A DNA stretch of 64,000 nt from Watersipora subatra. Its lineage: Eukaryota; Bryozoa; Gymnolaemata; Cheilostomatida; Watersiporidae. The DNA lies in NCBI RefSeq assembly GCF_963576615.1, contig NC_088708.1:48037196-48101195 (forward strand). Reading direction: 5' to 3'. Of the stretch, positions 1 to 13,500 are shown in pieces. Under the pieces are notes generated by a model. It was given only the letters and a program-made list of their open reading frames with translations. It made no database searches and was not told where the DNA came from. The stretch's first letter is position 1; each line of letters begins with the position of its first letter. The position numbers and the translations under genes are program-made.

Positions 1-189
1 CATGCGATTCCATCTGAATAGTATGGATCATGACCATTTCTTCCGGGCCTTTTCCAGATTCACCAGCAATGTATGCTCGAGAGTGTGTCAGCGAAATATA
101 AATACTAGCAAGGTACATAGGAGATGCGCCGATAATCATATCAAAATAGTCTCAGTAGCAACTTTTTAGTCTTGGTGAGGCGTTGTGTA

Positions 190-470
190 GCGACTTTTAT
201 ACAATTGCAACCAATGGCTTGTGGTCTGTCTATACATCAATTTTCTGTCCATAAATGTAGCAGTGAAACTTTTCGCAACCAAAGAGAATGGCTAGCAGTT
301 CTTTGTCTATTTGTTGCCAGTTCTGCTCTGTCTCTGTGAGAGCCCTCGAAGCATAGGCTATGGGATGGGCTATCTTGGAGTAAAACAGCACTTGGGCCAG
401 CGTGAGATGAGTCTATATGCAGTGTAGTTGGCTGTTGGGTATTATAATACTGCAATACAGGCTGACTGAT
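190..470 (-). pseudogene. RNase H fragment with frameshift
   Basis: The minus strand first reads LHIDSSHAGPSAVLLQDS in one frame. It then needs a shift to read the continuation with HPIAYASRALTETEQNW, KELLAI and the TDHKP block, with an in-frame stop before TDHKP. This is the RNase H that follows RT in gypsy pol. The shift and the stop show decay. Confidence 0.75.
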
Positions 471-529
471 GAGTTTTTTTTCTAGTGTTCAAGGCTCTGT
501 TGAGTTCAGGTCCCCAAAACCATTCCCCT

Positions 530-1009
530 TCAGCTTTTAGAAAAGCGCAAATTGGTGTCAGGAATGATACCATGGAGAAAATTGAGTGTTCCAAGCAGTC
601 TCTGTATCCTATGCTTGTCAGTAGGGTTTGGCATTTTTACTATGACCTTTATCTTCTTAGGGTCTGGCTCAAGTCCATTTGCCGAAACAATGTGGCCAAG
701 ATAAGTTATTTTGTTCAGCTGAAACTTTTCAGGGTTGAACTTGTTGTTGGGCTTGCCCGTACACTGAAGCAGGTTTCTGACAGTTTGGTCAAGATCTTTA
801 TGGTCTTTTTCATGAGCGACAATGTCATCAAAGTATAGGCCCATCTGTAGATGGCCAAAAATGTGTTCAACTTGTTTTTTGAAATTTCCAGCAGCTGATG
901 CAATCCCAAATGGCACATGGCTGAAAGCAAACCTTCCAAATGGTGATCCAAATGTAGTCAGCAGTCTACTGTCATTGTCTAACTTCACACGCCAGTACCC
1001 ATGTTTCAT
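530..1009 (-). pseudogene. Reverse transcriptase palm/thumb fragment
   Basis: A 159-codon open frame covers the RT core. It contains GYWRVKLD, the FGRFAFSHVPFGI block, the catalytic box YFDDI (YxDD type), and NKITYLGHIVSANGL followed by a thumb segment ending in RLLGTLNFL. This order is diagnostic of Ty3/gypsy RT. The frame begins inside the domain, lacking the fingers, and ends at a stop before RNase H, so it cannot make a working polymerase. Confidence 0.88.
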
Positions 1010-1259
1010 ATCAAACAGAGCATACTTGCAAACTTGTGGGCTATGTCATCCAATTCGGTATGGGGTGGGTGCTCTCTCAGTACTGCTTTGTTGAGTTCTT
1101 TTGAGTTTAAACAAATCTTGACTGCTCCATTTTTTGACAACCACTATACTGTTGACCCACTCCGTTGGTTGATCCACTCTCGATATAGTTCCATTCATTT
1201 CCACCCTATTCAATTATGCCTTGAGCTTCTCCATCATAGCCGACAGTATTCTCCGCGGT

Positions 1260-1640
1260 CTATTGAAGATGGGTTTCACATTGGGATCAATCCTGATAGT
1301 GTGCTTCTGTTCCAAGCATCCCATACCAGTGAAACAAACACATACTCAGTGAGAAGGTTTTCTGTGCCTACATCATCTATGTGTCGCACAAGACCATGGG
1401 TCATGCAAGAGCTCAATCCCAATATAGAATGGAGATTGGTATCAACTAGCTCAAACCACACATTAGCTCGTGCGCTGCCTTGCTTTACACAGTTTTGTAT
1501 TTCCGGCATTGTATATCCTGTGACGTGTATACAATGTCAAACCAGCGGAGCTAGGGTGGATGTCAGCATTGAGCCTGTGCTATTTTCAGGGGAAAAACAT
1601 TAGCCTCAGCACCGGTATCGATTTTGAATGTCAGTTCATG
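1260..1640 (-). pseudogene. Retropepsin-like protease fragment, frameshifted
   Basis: On the minus strand, positions 1619-1608 encode the aspartic protease signature DTGA, preceded by FKI and followed by EANVFP, as in retrotransposon proteases. Stops and a frame change follow within about 50 codons. A further open piece (1509-1276) continues the protease-to-RT linker in another frame. The catalytic Asp is present but the domain is broken. Confidence 0.7.
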
Positions 1641-1671
1641 TTCCTAATTTTTGCTTGTGAGGGTATAGCAG

Positions 1672-2022
1672 TTAGTCCAGGACCTTGATTGCTAATTTTT
1701 TTATCATACCCACGAAGTAATCATTGAAAGCAGTTGCCTTGTTATCACTTGCATTTACATTACCAACTTCTTGGTTGGTGCAAGCTTTTTCAGAATTATT
1801 TTGTCCACATTTCCGACAGTCCTCGCCATAGGCAGGTCGCTTACCTTTAACATGCTCTAATGTGCAGAATTTGCACTTTAAATTTTGTAGAGTCGAAGTG
1901 GATTTTCCAGCTTTATCATGGGCAATTGCATCAATCAACTTGTTAGTATTCATACTACTCAACCGAGTTTGTTTTATTTCTGATGCTTGTTTGAGATTAA
2001 TTGCACACACTGAAGTGTGCAT
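1672..2022 (-). pseudogene. Nucleocapsid-like zinc-knuckle fragment
   Basis: A 116-codon open frame carries CKFCTLEHVKGKRPAYGEDC followed by RKCGQNN and a later Cys. This is the spacing of the paired cysteine knuckles at the end of gypsy-type gag, next to the protease. The second knuckle lacks the expected His, so it is degenerate. In intact elements this part binds RNA. Confidence 0.65.
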
Positions 2023-2035
2023 TGCAAAAGTGTAA

Positions 2036-2113
2036 CGTACTAAAGTGCATGTGCATTATGTACTAAGTGTAAAGTGCATTATGTACAAAGTGCATTATGT
2101 ACAAAGTGTAAAG
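2036..2113. repeat. Short degenerate tandem repeat (GTGCATTATGTAC units)
   Basis: Three to four imperfect copies of a unit containing TGCATTATGTACAAAGTG sit just upstream, in element orientation, of the zinc-knuckle piece. TGCA and GTAC palindromes recur. It looks like local slippage inside the decayed element. Confidence 0.6.
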
Positions 2114-2294
2114 GGTCCATGAGCAAATTTTCTCTTATCTTGATATCCTTATGTCAAATTCACCCCTACAGAGCATAATTATCTCCTTCATTTCCCCAAA
2201 TTCACACTTAGCTGCTTGTGTGCTTCACAAACACATCGATGCCCTCGCCCTCTGAGGGACCAAAGCACATATCACTCATAAAGCCTATTACGTC

Positions 2295-2657
2295 TCAGGT
2301 TGAAGTATGCTTCAAACATTCCAAGTACATTGAGCAGCCTTTCTTAGCAGCAGCATCATCATCTAAATCAAATTGATCTAGTATCTCTACAGCCTCCTCT
2401 TCAATACAATGCCTCAGAATGGCAATCTGTCTTAACCAATTAGCAGCATTGCCAGCAGAAAAATTTACATCTTCCCTAGGAGTAGCAGCAACTACATTGA
2501 TAGCAACCAAATAATTTTCAAAGGCTCTCCATTTTCTCCACCCCTCAGCCACATCGCCCGAATTTACACACAACTTTTTAGGGGGAGACAAACCCAATGT
2601 ATCTATGTAAGCAGTTGCAGCAAACTCACGGCCAATCTGTGAAACGATAAACTCCAT
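2295..2657 (-). pseudogene. gag-like ORF fragment of the gypsy-type element
   Basis: A 120-codon open frame starts with a methionine and contains WRKWRAFENYLVA and NWLRQIAILRHC-like segments. These resemble the capsid-type part of invertebrate Ty3/gypsy gag proteins, where a Trp-rich stretch is followed by a helical block. The frame stops after about 120 residues, short of a full gag. Its job in an intact element would be to form the particle. The assignment rests on position upstream of the knuckle, protease and RT, plus general resemblance. Confidence 0.55.
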
Positions 2658-5521
2658 TCACTGAATATGCTCCAAGAGCACAACCCAGACTGCGACAATC
2701 AGTCACTACGAATAAAGAAGAGCTTCGAAACAATGAGAATGATGGTTGTACTCTAAATCACTAGCAGATTCTACTACACACATCAAATCTTACCGAGCCA
2801 TAATAGTAGCAAACGGATGCGGGTCTACTATCCTAAGAGTATCATCAACTTGCTGCTACCATGTTATGTTTTGATAATTACCAATTAATGTTGTAGTTTG
2901 TCAGCATTCGATAAGTCTTCTAAAACTGGCTGGTCAGCCCTAAAATAATTGTTGTCCCCAAGAACGTTCTTTAGTAGTCATCGTTTTCACATGCCTTTTC
3001 TCGTCTGCTTCTTGTTGCGCATGTGTCGAATTGTCTAAGATTATAATTGCCAGGTAACAATGGTTTTCTAACCTGTTTGTCCATGTACGTTTCTAATCAA
3101 CATTGATTCAACAGTATAGCAGATTAGAGTATTACGTTTTCGAAAAAAACTTACGGATCGAGTGAATTGAGTTGCTTGCAAGCATTCATTTTGTTACTTT
3201 CAGCATAGCATCAGCTAAACTATTTGAGGCAACAGCTATTATTTTCAATTTTACAGAAACTTGTCATTTAGATTGTTTTATTGTTGCAACAAAATATTGA
3301 TTCACTGTTCTGTTAGGAATGCTTTGTTTAATATATCCAAGCCACTGGTTATATTTTTTGTTCAAAATTATTTATTAGATTTATGGCATACAACCATTAG
3401 AAAAACTTTGAAAATGACTATGTTTCGGTAGTTAAAATGTAGCGAAGGGAGCAGATGTTAAACCTAAACTGCATCTAATAATTTATTCATGAAACTACAT
3501 GTGAATCTGCGCAAGCTCTGTTTCTGAATTGAGTAGGATGGAAAACTTTGTTAGACGATGCTTTAACATGTTTGAGTAATTGTTATTCAGGTCATTACTT
3601 TGCATTTTGAATACACTCCTTCTATTCAAATAATTTGAAAATTGAGTTATTTAAAAGCTTTTTTTTAGTAATGTGTTGTCTTATTTGACTTGAGCAAATT
3701 AGTGACACGCTAGATTTGTTAATCATTTTAATAAATGGAATATTTTTTATCCGATTGATCAAATACTATGTCAGCAGTTTTGACTATAGGCTTTGGTAAC
3801 CTAACTTTGAGCCACCCCTCAAATAGTTTTTCTGGTTAAATTATGCAAGTCTCTCATAAAAAGTGAAAGGTCAGACTATCATTTGACCACAACATCACAT
3901 AAGTGCTTCTATATTGCATCTTATAACTTGCCTCAACTAGTTGAGTCTACTAATCAAATGGAATTTTCATTTTAAGATGTATCAATGCTTCAGTTTTAGA
4001 ACTAACTACTGGATAATAATAATAATTACCAAGTGCGGAAAATATTAGGTTTGTAATATCTTTCAAGTTTTTATATAACCTGATCTAAAACTTTTGATGC
4101 ATAAGTTACTAAATTTGACTTGAACTAACGACAGATCAAAAAGACTTATTCTATTCACTTGCTTCTAAATAGAAGCATGTGAGTTTGAGCTTTGAATTTG
4201 ATTGTATTTTCAGCCCCATAAGCGAAAATATAGGTTTAATGGAGCATTAGTGGAATGTTTTTGAGGTTTAGCTGTTAGATTTTAAAACAAAAAGCTACAA
4301 AAATCTTACATTAACATTATTTGCAGTAATTGAAAATATGAAACGTAAAGTATGCCATTTAATCAAGTGCTCATCTGGGAAAGTATGAAATATTTTATCC
4401 TAGTATTAGCTGGTTTACGTTTTCTACTTTTTCAAAAAACATTGTTGTTCGTGATGGTATGAAATTGTAAAAATTGGAAATGTGTACATATAGAATATAG
4501 TAAAAAGCTTTTATTTTAATATACTGATTTAGTTCTTCATGTCAAGTAAAGTGTAAATAATGATGCATATCTTGTTTTCACTGTTAAAAACCCTCGGACA
4601 AATAATTTTTGTAGCTTTAGATACTAACTTATTCTGATTGCACATTTCACGCAAAAGTAAGCATATCATTTACTATTTACTCATAAAGTCAGGTATAATT
4701 GTAGTAAATCTAATAACAAATGTCAATAATGGGAACAAAAAGTAATAACATCACCCGACTTACAATGTGTTACAATGCATGCAATAAATGCATGTGCCTG
4801 CTGGTACCATAATTGTACAAAGGCTCCAAGGCATTTCTAGTACATTTCTAAACAAATTCTTCCAGGTGATTGTAATACAGTTTATATGTGTTCACTAGGA
4901 ATTGTGGCAAGTGTCATAAGTATGGTCCACAGCAAATCTTGATGAGTAAAGTTGATAGGAGAAAAATAGTATTGCCTGGCGTATAAAGGAGTCTCAATAC
5001 TTGTAGGCACCATCCATGTCAAAAATTTATGAATCTGCTGACGTGAGTACCAGCTAACATATTCTCAGTGAAGATATGTTCAAAAGTCTATTATGCTCTG
5101 CATGCATTGTTCCGTTTTACTTTCCAGCAGCTTCTATTTTGTATAATAGTTGCTCAGAGGTTTTCAAATTTTTGCCTAAACTACTAATGATATAAACCAT
5201 TCGATAATGCGTCTGAATGGCTGCCCCACTTACTGGTTGTTTTCTTTAGCTAGATGTGCTGTAGCGATGGTTTGATATATTCTGTTGATTGGTTTTTAGA
5301 GCAACTGTACATTATGCCTCCATCTCAACTCGCTTTCTTTACCATTTTGTTGTTTGTCTTCACATTGCTTGGCTTCAATATTTGCACGCTTTTGAGGGTT
5401 TTATAAGTTAATTAAAATCGAGTAAAATGCTAGTAAAGTGCTTACTTTGACTAGTCACTACAGGTGGCTGTTTGTGTCCTTATTTTGCATCTCATGTCGC
5501 ACATCTTATCTTTTCCTCGTC

Positions 5522-5556
5522 AACCTGCCTATAACATATAATATTATAGGCAGGTT
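5522..5556. repeat. Perfect 13-bp inverted repeat
   Basis: Arms AACCTGCCTATAA and TTATAGGCAGGTT are exact complements around a 9-base loop. It could be a cruciform or the remains of a small foldback element. No function is shown. Confidence 0.75.
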
Positions 5557-5896
5557 TATTTTGGCTACATGTATGTAACTTGGAATTGCCAGTAACCGAG
5601 TATCATTGTTGTTTATATAAGATACAAGGCTGTATAAACTCAGGCTTCAGGTCTGTGTTCTTTGATAAAGCGCACTAGTAATGCCACCTAAACAGCAGTT
5701 ATTAGCTGTTCGCTCTCATCACAGGATGCTGATACTAACACGCATGTTTGTCAATTGTCTTCAACTTGCTGCATGTTTAAAATTCTCATCATAACAAATT
5801 TTCCAATTTTGTGTGAAGCAGCAACCAAAAAAATTGCTATTTGGTGTATGATATTGTGTGCATAAGTGCAAAATTTTTGAAAGACATGCTATATTG

Positions 5897-5937
5897 CATG
5901 GCATCAAGTAATACAATCTGTATTACTTGATGCCATG
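5897..5937. repeat. Perfect 18-bp hairpin with 5-base loop
   Basis: CATGGCATCAAGTAATAC, the loop AATCT, then the exact reverse complement of the first arm. The stem is too short and too perfect for a typical microRNA precursor. A foldback relic or cruciform is likelier. Confidence 0.8.
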
Positions 5938-6107
5938 TTTTATTATGGTAATGCACTCTGCATGAGGTTTTCAGGTGCATGATAATGGGTATTGCATGAT
6001 ATTATGTAGTGTATGATGTTGCTATGCATTTTGTATTATGTAATATTGTGTATTACATAATTGTATGTATTGCATGGTAATGCGTACTAAAATGTCATAA
6101 TATTATA

Positions 6108-6174
6108 TAAAAAGGATATTTTAAATCCTTTTTGTAAAATATATTATATATATATATATATTTTACAAGAAGAA
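6108..6174. repeat. AT microsatellite flanked by inverted repeats
   Basis: An (AT)n run near 6142-6161 is bracketed by TTGTAAAATATA and TATATTTTACAAG. A second small inverted repeat, AAAAGGAT/ATCCTTTT, sits just before it. This is consistent with expansion inside a small palindromic element. Confidence 0.6.
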
Positions 6175-7503
6175 TGATGGAACAGCTGTTGTTCAGTTAT
6201 TAGATCGCTGATTAATTAATGATCAGTTAGACAGTGATTTAAGTCATGCAAAGAACATGGTGGTGTTAGGAAGGGTATCCAACCACAATAGCTCCTGTGC
6301 TGCATAAGTTCAACGTACACGTATGTAGACCTTCTCAAAACAGTCCAATTGGCTTTCTCACAGGGAACTCATGGACTCTAATCAGTCCATGAGTTTTATA
6401 TGATTGTTTTACAGTAAAAACAGGTAATGTTGTTTTGTTGAAAGGGATATAATGGTATAGCACTGGAAGAGGTGCAAGTTCACTGGCTAGTTATGCAATC
6501 GTGACAATTAGGTGACCTGTATTGTTGGAGTTTTAAACTGATGATATCAGACTGACTTCTTATAATGAATATCTCTATTTGAGCGTGTATGCTACCACCA
6601 TGTCAAATACACCATCACTTTAATGGGAGCATAACATGTAATCAGCAGAAGCTTTCTCCCATCATCTACTTCAACATAATGAGTCACTCAGTCAAGGTAT
6701 TCAATCTGCAGCCGGTATACTTATATTTTCAAGCAAAACATTCCAAATTGACCTGGATTTTACCGAAGTATTTTCAATAGACACTGTTTATTTCTAGTCA
6801 AATAACACACAGATTTGAAGAGTATCGGGTGACTGAGTATGGTAGTTAACTCTGCTCTATCATAAACCACAGCTTATCTTCAAATGGTTGCAAAGGTTTA
6901 AAGTCTTCAAACGATCTGTGCATTTAATTTACTGTTTTATGCTTCAGGATTGTTTTTGAGTTGTAGAGAAATATTTAACCTCAAATATGTGGAAAATTCA
7001 AGATACTTAGAGCTAAAACATTTTTGCACTGACATTCTTTTCTCTCTTTTCATATAACTTGATTTCTATTGGCTGTAATCCAGATTGTGGCACAAGTGTA
7101 TTGATTTGACCATGGTTGAGTTTTAACAGAATTCCACTTAAAGGGAGTATGTAAAACAAATTTATTCCCACTTCGTTTTATCATTTATCAGTTATGATGC
7201 TGTAGTATCACCTCTCCCTCATGGTGTTATCTATGTTCCTATTCTAAACAATAGACTTCAAATAGAGTTTACATGCTGTCTCCTTAGCAGTGGTGAGTTG
7301 GTTAGTTTGGCTGCCATTTTGCTGTCTCCCATAGCACTTTCTATGTCATTTTTCACGCATTGCTCAATCATCCATAGTAGTTTCATGTTGTTCAGTCATA
7401 TTCAAAAATACCATCAAGTGTATTTAGTAAGCGACGTGCTAATTATAACAAAATTAGAACTAAAAATCGCACTACTCTCATACCACTTTCACTTCATATT
7501 CAG

Positions 7504-10500
7504 TGGACGGAGGATGTGGATCCGACCGTCTTGATTCCGAAGCTGCTAAAACAGTTTTATGGACTCGGTTGGGTTACTGGCACAGGAGGTGGCATCAGCA
7601 TCAAATCAGGGTAATTACAATGATGCATCAGTGTATTATACATAGGTGTATTAAAGGCACGAATAACTTTGTTAGCCTCTAACCACTTTGTGAATCTATT
7701 AGTTAACATTCCATTGTGTATTGGTAACACCGATGCTGCTGTATCCAGTCACCACCACAACCGTATTGCTCTCCAATGTTTGCAGATCACCGCAAACTTT
7801 CTAAATTCACTCATAAACCCACTATTCCTCTTCTGGACATTATTAGGCTGCCTCAAATCGAGATTCATTCATAAAGAATTCCTGAGAAAGTGCAAAAAGG
7901 CTGTTATATGTTCTAGTTTTTGGTTGTGGTAGCTTCATCCAGTATCATTGTTTTGAAGTCTGGAGAATAGGCTGAGCCAAAATGTACCATATATACATGT
8001 ACATTGTTCAGAAGAGATACTTTATATGTGTATTGATTTGACCATTGCTCTAGTTAAGAACATGCTTGCCTTCATGTAGAATGAGCCAAGATTTCTTTCA
8101 TTGATCACAGTTCTTCATTGATAACTAGTTTTTTATTCTTGCCTTCGCTTTCATATTTACTGAAACTCAAAGCATTGCTTGTAAGCAGATCGTTAGAGTT
8201 GGTCCGTCCAGGGATGGTCAGGTTATCTTACTGAACCTTGCCACATACATTCAAAACATTTTTTATTGACACTTACAGATGCGAAATTTAGAAGTTACGA
8301 ATAATATTGAAATCAGCAAACTCACTCGTGATTTTAGAATTATTCTTTTCACGATGGTAAGACTTTTGTTTGCTGACAACTTGTGTGAGATCCTCTTCTC
8401 ATAGAAAGTAAAGTAATTTTTGCCTTATTGGGAATTTTTGTTTGATGCGAAAGCTCTTTATTGATGCCAAGTAGCGAAAAACGTGAATAACAAGAAACAT
8501 CTATGAAGTTATATGTATTAGCAAGTAAAACCCTTTGAAAGTTGTTGTTTTGTAATATAGCCATTAGCCCAACATGATGCTGTAATATAGAAAAACTAAT
8601 ACAGCTAAAGAGTTAATGTTCATATTGATCCATGGGTGGTTTTATGGGTGGTGGTTGTACTTGTAGAAATGATATCTATGTGGCACCCTCTGGTGTTCAA
8701 AAGGAGCGGGTGGAGGTAAGTCACATCCTTTCTTTGTGACTGTGAGAAGCATTAGTGTCTGTTATGGCTGATGCTGAAATGTTCAGTTTATTAGATTTAC
8801 TAATGTGAATCGGGAATTTTATGGAGTGGTTAATGATTGGAGGAGCAGAGATCATACATATAGCAGAGATCAGAGGCTAAAGTAACGTATATAGGTAGTT
8901 GCGAGAGTTTAAAGTTATATTGATACATGTCTATACGTAGTTCTACATGTCTATACGTAGTTCTACATGTCTATACATAGTTCTACATGTCTATACGTAG
9001 TTCTACGTATCTATACGTAGTTCTACGTGTCTATACGTAGTTCTACGTGTCTATACGTAGTTCTACGTGTCTATACGTAGTTCTACGTGTCTATACGTAG
9101 TTCTACGTGTCTATACGTAGTTCTACGTGTCTATACATAGTTCTACATATCTATACGTAGTTCTACATGTCTATACGTAATTCTACATGTCTATACGTAG
9201 TTCTATGTGTCTATACATAGTTCTACTTGTCTATATGTAGTTCTACGTGTCTATACATAGTTCTACATGTATATATGTAATTCTACGTGTCTATACGTAG
9301 TTTTACGTGTCTATACGTAGTTCTACGTGTCTATACGTAGTTCTACATGTCTATACGTAGTTCTACATGTCTATACGTAGTTCTGCATGTCTATACGTAG
9401 TTCTACTTGTCTATACATAGTTCTACATGTCTATACGTAGTTCTACATGTTTATACGTAGTTTTACATGTCTATACGTAGTTCTACATTTCTATACGTAA
9501 TTCTACGTGTCTATACGTAGTTCTATGTGGCTATATGTAGTTCTACATGTCTGTACATAGTTCTACATGTCTATACATACGTAGTTCTGATTAGCGCCTA
9601 CTCAACGTGCAAATTTACCAATAGGTGATGTGATGTTTGAGCAGAGTTACATCCAATATATGACGTTCGGAAGTCAAAGTGATGAGCCTTATGACAATTA
9701 ATAATGAAGTATATGTAGAAATAGGTACAAATAATAGCATAATATATAAACTAAGTTGCTTTAAAACTTTACTGTGTCTAAGTTAACGTAAATTACAGCA
9801 GGTGTATTTATTGGTACATTTGTATCCCAGCCAACACCCCACTGTGCTCCCATTCATGCATCACTAAAGCTAACAATATAAACTTACTAAATGCTTTTAA
9901 TATTATTAATTTATATTTTATAATTATTTAAAATTTAATTTTATAATTGTATACTTATAACATTATAATTTTATATCACACATACCCTTACATGCTACGT
10001 GTAATTACCTGCAGTATTCCTTAAGGTATTATCGGAGGTGTATGCATTACAATGTATTCTTATGGGAATGCTAGTTGTAGGGGTAACAAAGACAGTTTTA
10101 ATAACAAACAGCTTATAAACAGTTTTAGGTAATGTAGTAGTATTTCGTAAGTTCACTAATTAGCCAATCGCAAAATTAGCAAATTGGCTGGTTTGAGTAT
10201 CTTAAGCTTGTAACTTGAGCTTGTAAGATTGATTACTTTAAAGGTTGACTCGCAACAAAATTCACATTACTGTTATTGGGTATCAAAATATTCATCATGC
10301 CTTACTCTGTTGGGTTGTAGGTGCCAAATATGTGGAAATGTGATTACAAGCTCTTAAAAACTCAAAAACGAACAGTTAATCGCAGCCATCGCAAAAACGT
10401 TGTAGGTTGGAATCCCTCTCAAAACGGCTCAAGTGTGACGTAGTTGAACATGATGTGCTTCTGTTTACACTTTCATGCAACTTCATTCGTCAAAATATTT

Positions 10501-13500
10501 TCACCAATATACTTCACGCATTCAATAAAACCATGTCTATTGTCATTACGCGTCTATTTCATCATCATTGTAAGGATGTTGCTTTGAGCACTGATATTTT
10601 AAAACTCACCGTAAAAATTTGTTTAATCTGTTAACCTCAGCTCGAAGGAGTGCGTATCATCCTCTGATAAATATGAGGAGCCTGTTGGTCACCTGTGATA
10701 GTCGAAAATTTCTGCAGAAATTGTTCGCGCTGTTTGGAAAGAAGTATGGGGTCACATGATCAGATTACAACTAGATGATTAGACCAAGCCGAAACAAAAC
10801 TTTAAAGTAGCGAGCATCTGCGTGTATATTTGATACGGGCTTTTCTGTAGAACCAAAAGTCTTTGTCATAAACTAGTGCTACGAGACATTTTATATTTAG
10901 CCTTTTATTGGCCTTTCGATTCACGTGATAACACCATGTGTCAAAACAATAACCAAAATGTTTGAGAGCATCATCAAAATGAAGAGATTCCAAACTACGG
11001 CGTTTTCGTGATGGCTGCGATTAACTGTTTGTTTTTGAGCTTTTAAGAGCTTGTAATTTGTTGCAAGTCAACCTTCAAGGGTGTGTGAATGTGAAGTAAT
11101 TAGCAACTAATGGCTAGATAAAGTCTGTACTACTACAATGATTACAATGAAAAATCATTGATACTAATGCAATTAACACGAACTGTGAAAACAATAAAAA
11201 TCATGAATACCGTAAAACCTCTATTTGACCGCCACTATAGGAAATTGTTTGAAAAATAGAGTGCCACCAATTAATTAAACGCCACCTCCATCGGACCACA
11301 CTTCGACATTCTTTTATCTTTACAAACCCATAATAGCAAGTGATCAGTAAAAAAGTGTCCAAACATGGTACTAGTAATGACTCTGTTACATCAATGACAA
11401 ATAATTCTTTCGATGCTTCTGTTCATATCAAAGTTGGTTTTCAAACTCCAAAGCTTTGCAGTTTTTTGTTAAAATTTTGTGTGCAACACCATAAAAAAAT
11501 TTAATAACTGCATCAGGCTAATAGTAGTTCCTTGTTTAATGCGGTCTTGATACTTTGATGTATGTGAAAAACAGTTTACGTTTACATATGAATGACTAGT
11601 TTTAGGCTAAAAGTTGTTCTTGGCGCCCATGCGACTGAAAGTTTATCATTATTTGGGCTAAATGCCATGTTTGCAATGAGCAAAAGTTTTGCTCTGCCAA
11701 AAATTGTTTGGACGCTAATATTGACTCGCTCAGCTGAGCTGAAGAGGAACTGAAGTCCGAATACACTGTGGAAGGTATTGAACAGCCAGAAGAATATGAA
11801 ATGGTTTCAAACGAAGGCAAAATTCAGAACTCAACTGGCCGAGAAAATGATGCTAATATTTTTGTTTTAAAAATGTTAATTTTTGCTTCTGCATGTGTTG
11901 TAAGTATGGACTATGGTTTGTTTATGTCACCCGTTCTTGAATATATATTTGTAGCATTTGATAGATTATCATTATATAACTTATAAATTTGCAAACTTAT
12001 AGCATATTATTTGATAGCATCTACGGTAATATAAAGCTTCCAATGGATCGACACTCAACTTCTCTTCTATTGCACATGAAAAGCCAGTTTTGGCTGCAAA
12101 CTGTAGAAAACAGAGTGATTATGCAAAATTGTTAAATATAGTTATGAAATAAAAATATGCCTTCAAATTTAGAATGAAATGAAAAATTGAAAGCTACAAA
12201 TTGCAAAGTATGGTACAGGCTACATCATCACAGGTTAATTTCAAGCAATAGATATCGACTGGTAGCGGTGCTTCTCGGCTCTCCAATGCATATTTGTTTA
12301 GAGATCTATGACAAGTTGGGGTAAGTTAGCAGCTATATTGTATTTAAAAGGGTCAATATCACTCCGAGCGAATGAGAGTGCAAAATATAGGCGACGTTTG
12401 CTTCACCCGTAAAGTAACTACATGTAAATTTGTCTTCCCAAAATTCTGACGAGCTATTTGAAAAATACAACACCAGCCTTTATTTGAACGCCACTTCCAT
12501 TTGACTGCGGCTATAGGAGAAGGGTTGAAAAATAAAGGGCCAAGCCTTAGTGTTTAATTAATAATAACGATGAGTACATAGAAGTGTTTGTATAAAAAGG
12601 TTACTGTTGCAGCAGAAGCTATCCATCAAATTTTGAATACAACTACTGGTGCGTAGGTAAAAAGGAGATATCGGAATTGAATGCATCACAGAAGCAGTGA
12701 AGCTCACGAGAGTATCTTGTCTGACTGAATAGAGAAACTGTAAAGACAACTCCTCTTCATAATAACGCAACATTCAACTGTCCATGCGAAAAGTTTTTTT
12801 AGTTTTACAAATTTTAGCGATTGACTTTAGGAATAGTTTTGCTAGTAGAACTGGAAATTGAAGGCGTGTAAATTAAAACTGCACATTGAAAATGACAGAT
12901 TAAAAAAAGTAATGAATATAAGGCTTTCAAAAAAAATTAAAAGAAAACCATGCAAAAGGTAATACTTATTAGTAATAAAAAGTACATGCTTAGCCTGTGA
13001 CCAGGCATTGCGACTACAAGATAAAGTGGTTATACAATTTTGATATGCTGAATTGATGCAATGCGAGAAAACAATGCTAAACCAATAGATTGTGGATAAT
13101 GATAGATTAAATATGTAACAATTATAAGAACAGCTTAGCGTAGAGGTTAATTCGCCTGGTTGCAGAACTGGTGGTTTTGAGTTCAAATCCAGCCCGAAGC
13201 GGTTTTTCATTCCCTAAACTTTATTGATGTAACTGAACACACAAACGACGGACAAACACTGAGATATATAGATAGAACGAGCTGTGCCTCCCGGCATTGC
13301 CCGGGTATTAAAAATCGGCTTATAAACAATGAGGTGATGAGATTTGCTTACTATTTGCTGGCAGGCAACTCTCCAGCAAGTGGCAGGCCATTGCCAAGTG
13401 GCCTCGCACATTTCCAATGGAAAATTCTACTAAAATAGTAAGCTTCAAATGCCGGTAGGCAATGACATTGCGTCAGCATTGTTGCCCAGCCTGGCTATTC

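Larger units (their letters stand above)
1..2657 (-). mobile_element. Decayed Ty3/gypsy-type LTR retrotransposon body (gag to RNase H)
   Basis: Reading the minus strand from 2657 down, pieces appear in the order gag-like, zinc knuckle, aspartic protease, reverse transcriptase, RNase H and the start of the linker before integrase. This is the gag-pol order of Ty3/gypsy (Metaviridae) elements. Frames are broken between and within the pieces, so the copy is dead. The integrase and one LTR would lie beyond position 1, outside the window. No LTR was recognised near 2657. It lies upstream of APIP on the opposite strand and looks unrelated to it. Confidence 0.85.
2661..7500. other. APIP upstream region without a recognisable coding exon
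   Basis: About 4.8 kb of AT-rich sequence lies between the retroelement and the first recognised APIP exon. The APIP promoter and its short first coding exon should be here, but I could not fix them. One weak candidate is ATG at 6679 reading MSHSVK to a possible donor at 6697, which keeps the phase required by the exon at 7504. It has no independent support. Two perfect hairpins and an AT microsatellite are listed separately. Confidence 0.5.

Noticed and set aside
5897-5937. microRNA precursor
   Set aside because: The 18-bp perfect stem with a 5-base loop is too short for a normal animal precursor.
6679-6696. MSHSVK as APIP first exon
   Set aside because: Phase and donor fit, but six codons and a GTATTC donor are too weak to assert.
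8925-9588. Regular array considered as CRISPR
   Set aside because: Units are contiguous without unique spacers and lie in an animal intron.
11768-11986. 72-codon open frame as a gene
   Set aside because: It lies in repeat family B and its counterpart at 44551 is diverged; shared ancestry of the repeat explains the similarity.
13131-13205. Possible tRNA gene
   Set aside because: Box A and B-like words are present but no acceptor stem or anticodon arm forms; called a SINE head.
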